NCBI GenBank assembly: GCA_029940475.1
Contig: JAPYUT010000001.1
Coordinates: 98,888-155,411, forward strand
DNA from: Verrucomicrobiales bacterium
GTDB taxonomy: Bacteria; Verrucomicrobiota; Verrucomicrobiia; Verrucomicrobiales; DEV007
Direction of reading: 5' to 3'
Length of the DNA stretch: 56,524 nt
The notes below the pieces were generated by a model. The model saw nothing but the letters and a program-made list of their open reading frames with translations, did not search any database and was not told where the DNA came from. Below, in pieces: positions 55,126 through 56,524 of this stretch (position 1 is the stretch's first letter; every line of letters begins with the position of its first letter). Both the position numbers and the translations under genes were made by a program.

Positions 55126-56040
55126 CTAGCGTCGTGACCAGTTGGGCTCGCTGATACGACCCAGTCCCGTAACGACCGGTGTAGTGGCACCGCCTAGGGT
55201 GTCGGTAATTACCAGCTTGCGCCCGGTACTGTAGACGAGGTGGGTGCTGTCAGGTGCCCATGAGGGATCCTCACCGCGGCCAACGAGTTTGGTTGTCCGA
55301 TCATTGAAACTGTAAACTGCGACCGAATAGCCCCCATCCTTGCGCACATTGAATGCGATTTTTTTCCCGTCGGGAGACCAACTTGGCTCGGTGCAGTGGT
55401 TGTAGTCCACGGATAGCCTTTGTGGCGGACCGCCGGCCGCCGGCGCGATGTACAGCAGCGGACGTCCTCCTGCATCTGAAGAGTAAGCGATAAATTTCCC
55501 GTCCTGAGACCAAGTTGGGGATGTCTCGACACCGCTTGTTTTTGTGATTCGTTTCGCTTTGATGCCGCCAATATCGACAACAAAAATCTCGGGGTTTCCC
55601 ACGAAACTCATTGTCAGCGCGATCTTGCTGCCATCAGGTGAGAAAACAGCACCGCTGTTTGTTCCGGGTGCCTTAATAATTCGCCGCCGGTTTCCCGACT
55701 TGAGGTTAAGGTGATAGATATCGGCATAGCCACTTTGATAACCGGTATGGGTAATGTGGTTGCTGTCAGGAGACAGGGCAGGGGATACGTTGAGCCCGGA
55801 ATCGGTTGTAATGCGATAAACATCCGAGCCGTCGGCATTGCAAATGTAGATTTCCTTGTGACCGGAACTGGTTGCCACAAAAGTAATTTTTCCACTGAGC
55901 TTAACATGTTTGCCACCGCCCTTGATAACGAGCTCTTCGATTTCCTCCTTAGCGGAAGAGGTTGACGGCAATCCAATCAAAATTCCAAGCGCGAGCAAGG
56001 TGACAGGTTGGACGATGAGGATCTTAATATTAGAGATCAT
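55126..56040 (-). CDS. tolB: TolB-like periplasmic beta-propeller protein
   Basis: A protein of about 304 residues from the ATG at 56040; a longer frame to 56145 overlaps the gene upstream. It has a signal peptide (PVTLLALGILIGLPSTSSA) and repeated PD40 blades: SPDSNHIT, SPDGSKIAL, SQDGKFIAYSS, SPDGKKIAF and APDSTHLVY. TolB works with Pal and TolQRA in envelope constriction during division. It is shorter than the E. coli protein (430 aa), and the N-terminal TolB domain seems reduced to a short strand region, so a TolB-related propeller is a fair alternative name. Start overlaps the TonB-like gene by 11 bp. Confidence 0.85.
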   Translation of the reverse strand: MISNIKILIVQPVTLLALGILIGLPSTSSAKEEIEELVIKGGGKHVKLSGKITFVATSSGHKEIYICNADGSDVYRITTDSGLNVSPALSPDSNHITHTGYQSGYADIYHLNLKSGNRRRIIKAPGTNSGAVFSPDGSKIALTMSFVGNPEIFVVDIGGIKAKRITKTSGVETSPTWSQDGKFIAYSSDAGGRPLLYIAPAAGGPPQRLSVDYNHCTEPSWSPDGKKIAFNVRKDGGYSVAVYSFNDRTTKLVGRGEDPSWAPDSTHLVYSTGRKLVITDTLGGATTPVVTGLGRISEPNWSRR

Positions 56041-56524
56041 AAGCACTGGGTTTGAGTTCGAAACGGATGAGGATCGTATAGGTTCCTTTGGCAAGGCCGC
56101 GTGGAATTGGGCGCAACCGGGAGACTGACCGCAGCGCCTGCTCAACTGAGGCGTTCATTTCAGGAACAGCGGATTGATCCACAATAAAGGCACTGATGAC
56201 ACGCCCGTCCGGTGCGATTGTAATTTTGGTTCGCGCGGAGAGTGTGCGTGAGCTGATGTTTTTTGGCTGGTTCCACTGACTGTGGAATGAATTCTGAATA
56301 ATTGCGTTATACCATCCGAAATCGGTTTGCGTGGTGGCGGCTTGCGCGGATTCCCTGGCAAGGGGCTTAGTCACTGTTTTTTTAAAGGAAATCTTGCCGG
56401 CAGGAGATTTCTTAAGGGTCGTTTTTTTGGGAGCACTGCGTGATACGGTGCGGGTTTTAAGTGAAGGTTTAGATGCTGACTTCTGGGCAACCGGCTTGGG
56501 TTTGGGTTTGGGTTTGGGTTTGGG
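56030..56524 (-). CDS. TolA/TonB-like C-terminal domain protein, 5' end outside window
   Basis: A minus-strand frame open from the right edge to a stop at 56030. It gives 165 codons ending in a TonB/TolA-like domain (RTKITIAPDGRVISAFIV, EQALRSVSRLRPIPRGL and TYTILIRFEL). The part before this is a Lys/Pro-rich spacer with five Pro-Lys pairs at the window edge, the periplasm-spanning type used by TonB and TolA. The N-terminal membrane anchor is beyond the window. Adjacent tolB suggests TolA over TonB; the upstream TolQ/TolR would lie outside the window. Confidence 0.8.
   Translation of the reverse strand, partial: PKPKPKPKPKPVAQKSASKPSLKTRTVSRSAPKKTTLKKSPAGKISFKKTVTKPLARESAQAATTQTDFGWYNAIIQNSFHSQWNQPKNISSRTLSARTKITIAPDGRVISAFIVDQSAVPEMNASVEQALRSVSRLRPIPRGLAKGTYTILIRFELKPSAYDL
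56495..56524 (-). repeat. TTTGGG hexanucleotide tandem repeat encoding (Pro-Lys)n
   Basis: The last 30 bases are five TTTGGG units (first one CTTGGG). On the minus strand they read as CCCAAA units, giving Pro-Lys pairs of the TolA/TonB-like spacer. The array runs off the edge, so its full length is unknown. Slippage would change spacer length by two residues per unit without a frameshift. Confidence 0.85.

Overview
The window reads as a chromosomal segment of a PVC-superphylum bacterium, most likely a heterotrophic, carbohydrate-scavenging Verrucomicrobiota. The evidence is three sets of DUF1501 plus DUF1549/DUF1553 (PSD1) proteins, a PVC-type dehydrogenase with a partner cytochrome, a DUF6600-like protein, ThuA, a Gfo/Idh oxidoreductase, a sulfatase and a sialidase. 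Few start codons have a clear Shine-Dalgarno sequence. No phage, insertion sequence, CRISPR array or rRNA was seen. The only RNA gene is a tmRNA.

Region 1 (1-11.2 kb) holds a DUF6600-like membrane protein running off the left edge. Divergent to it is a secreted EF-hand/thioredoxin-like protein whose reading frame is crossed by one TGA at 2271-2273, making it a candidate selenoprotein or a nonsense mutant. Then come two DUF1501/PSD1 pairs flanking a sialidase, all on the minus strand. Region 2 (11.4-14.1 kb) is a three-gene sugar operon: Gfo/Idh oxidoreductase, polysaccharide deacetylase and SDR. Region 3 (14.1-18.1 kb) has a glycosyltransferase, a HAD phosphatase, three small proteins of unknown function and an AT-rich, inverted-repeat-bearing intergenic segment. 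Region 4 (18.1-22.0 kb) is a minus-strand cluster of an Rrf2 regulator, two membrane proteins and the AAA+ factor RarA, backed by divergent ssrA (tmRNA). Region 5 (22.4-30.5 kb) carries katG, a split cytochrome/PVC dehydrogenase pair and an S41 protease with a jelly-roll-like N-terminus.

Region 6 (30.6-38.4 kb) has a GAF protein, an HMA-DUF4396 metal-related membrane fusion, a sialate O-acetylesterase, a PAP2 phosphatase, a lipoprotein, AroE, a sugar-binding protein with its permease but no ATPase, and a small membrane-protein gene interrupted by TAG. Region 7 (38.5-45.2 kb) has a sulfatase, a LolD-like/FtsX-like ABC export pair and a GH13_18 sugar phosphorylase. Region 8 (45.3-50.6 kb) is the third PSD1/DUF1501 module, with PSD1 carrying a LamG-like insert and a convergent ThuA gene between the two. 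Region 9 (50.6-56.5 kb) is mostly housekeeping: PLP homeostasis protein, Upp, Prc protease, metallo-beta-lactamase-fold hydrolase, TolB and a TolA/TonB-like protein cut by the right edge.

Taken together, many products are exported. They fit stripping decorations from complex glycans (sialic acid, acetyl and sulfate groups), oxidising sugars through periplasmic c-type cytochrome proteins, importing products, and maintaining the envelope (Tol, Prc, LolD/FtsX). The enzymes named are supported by motifs. The assignment to one catabolic programme is inference.
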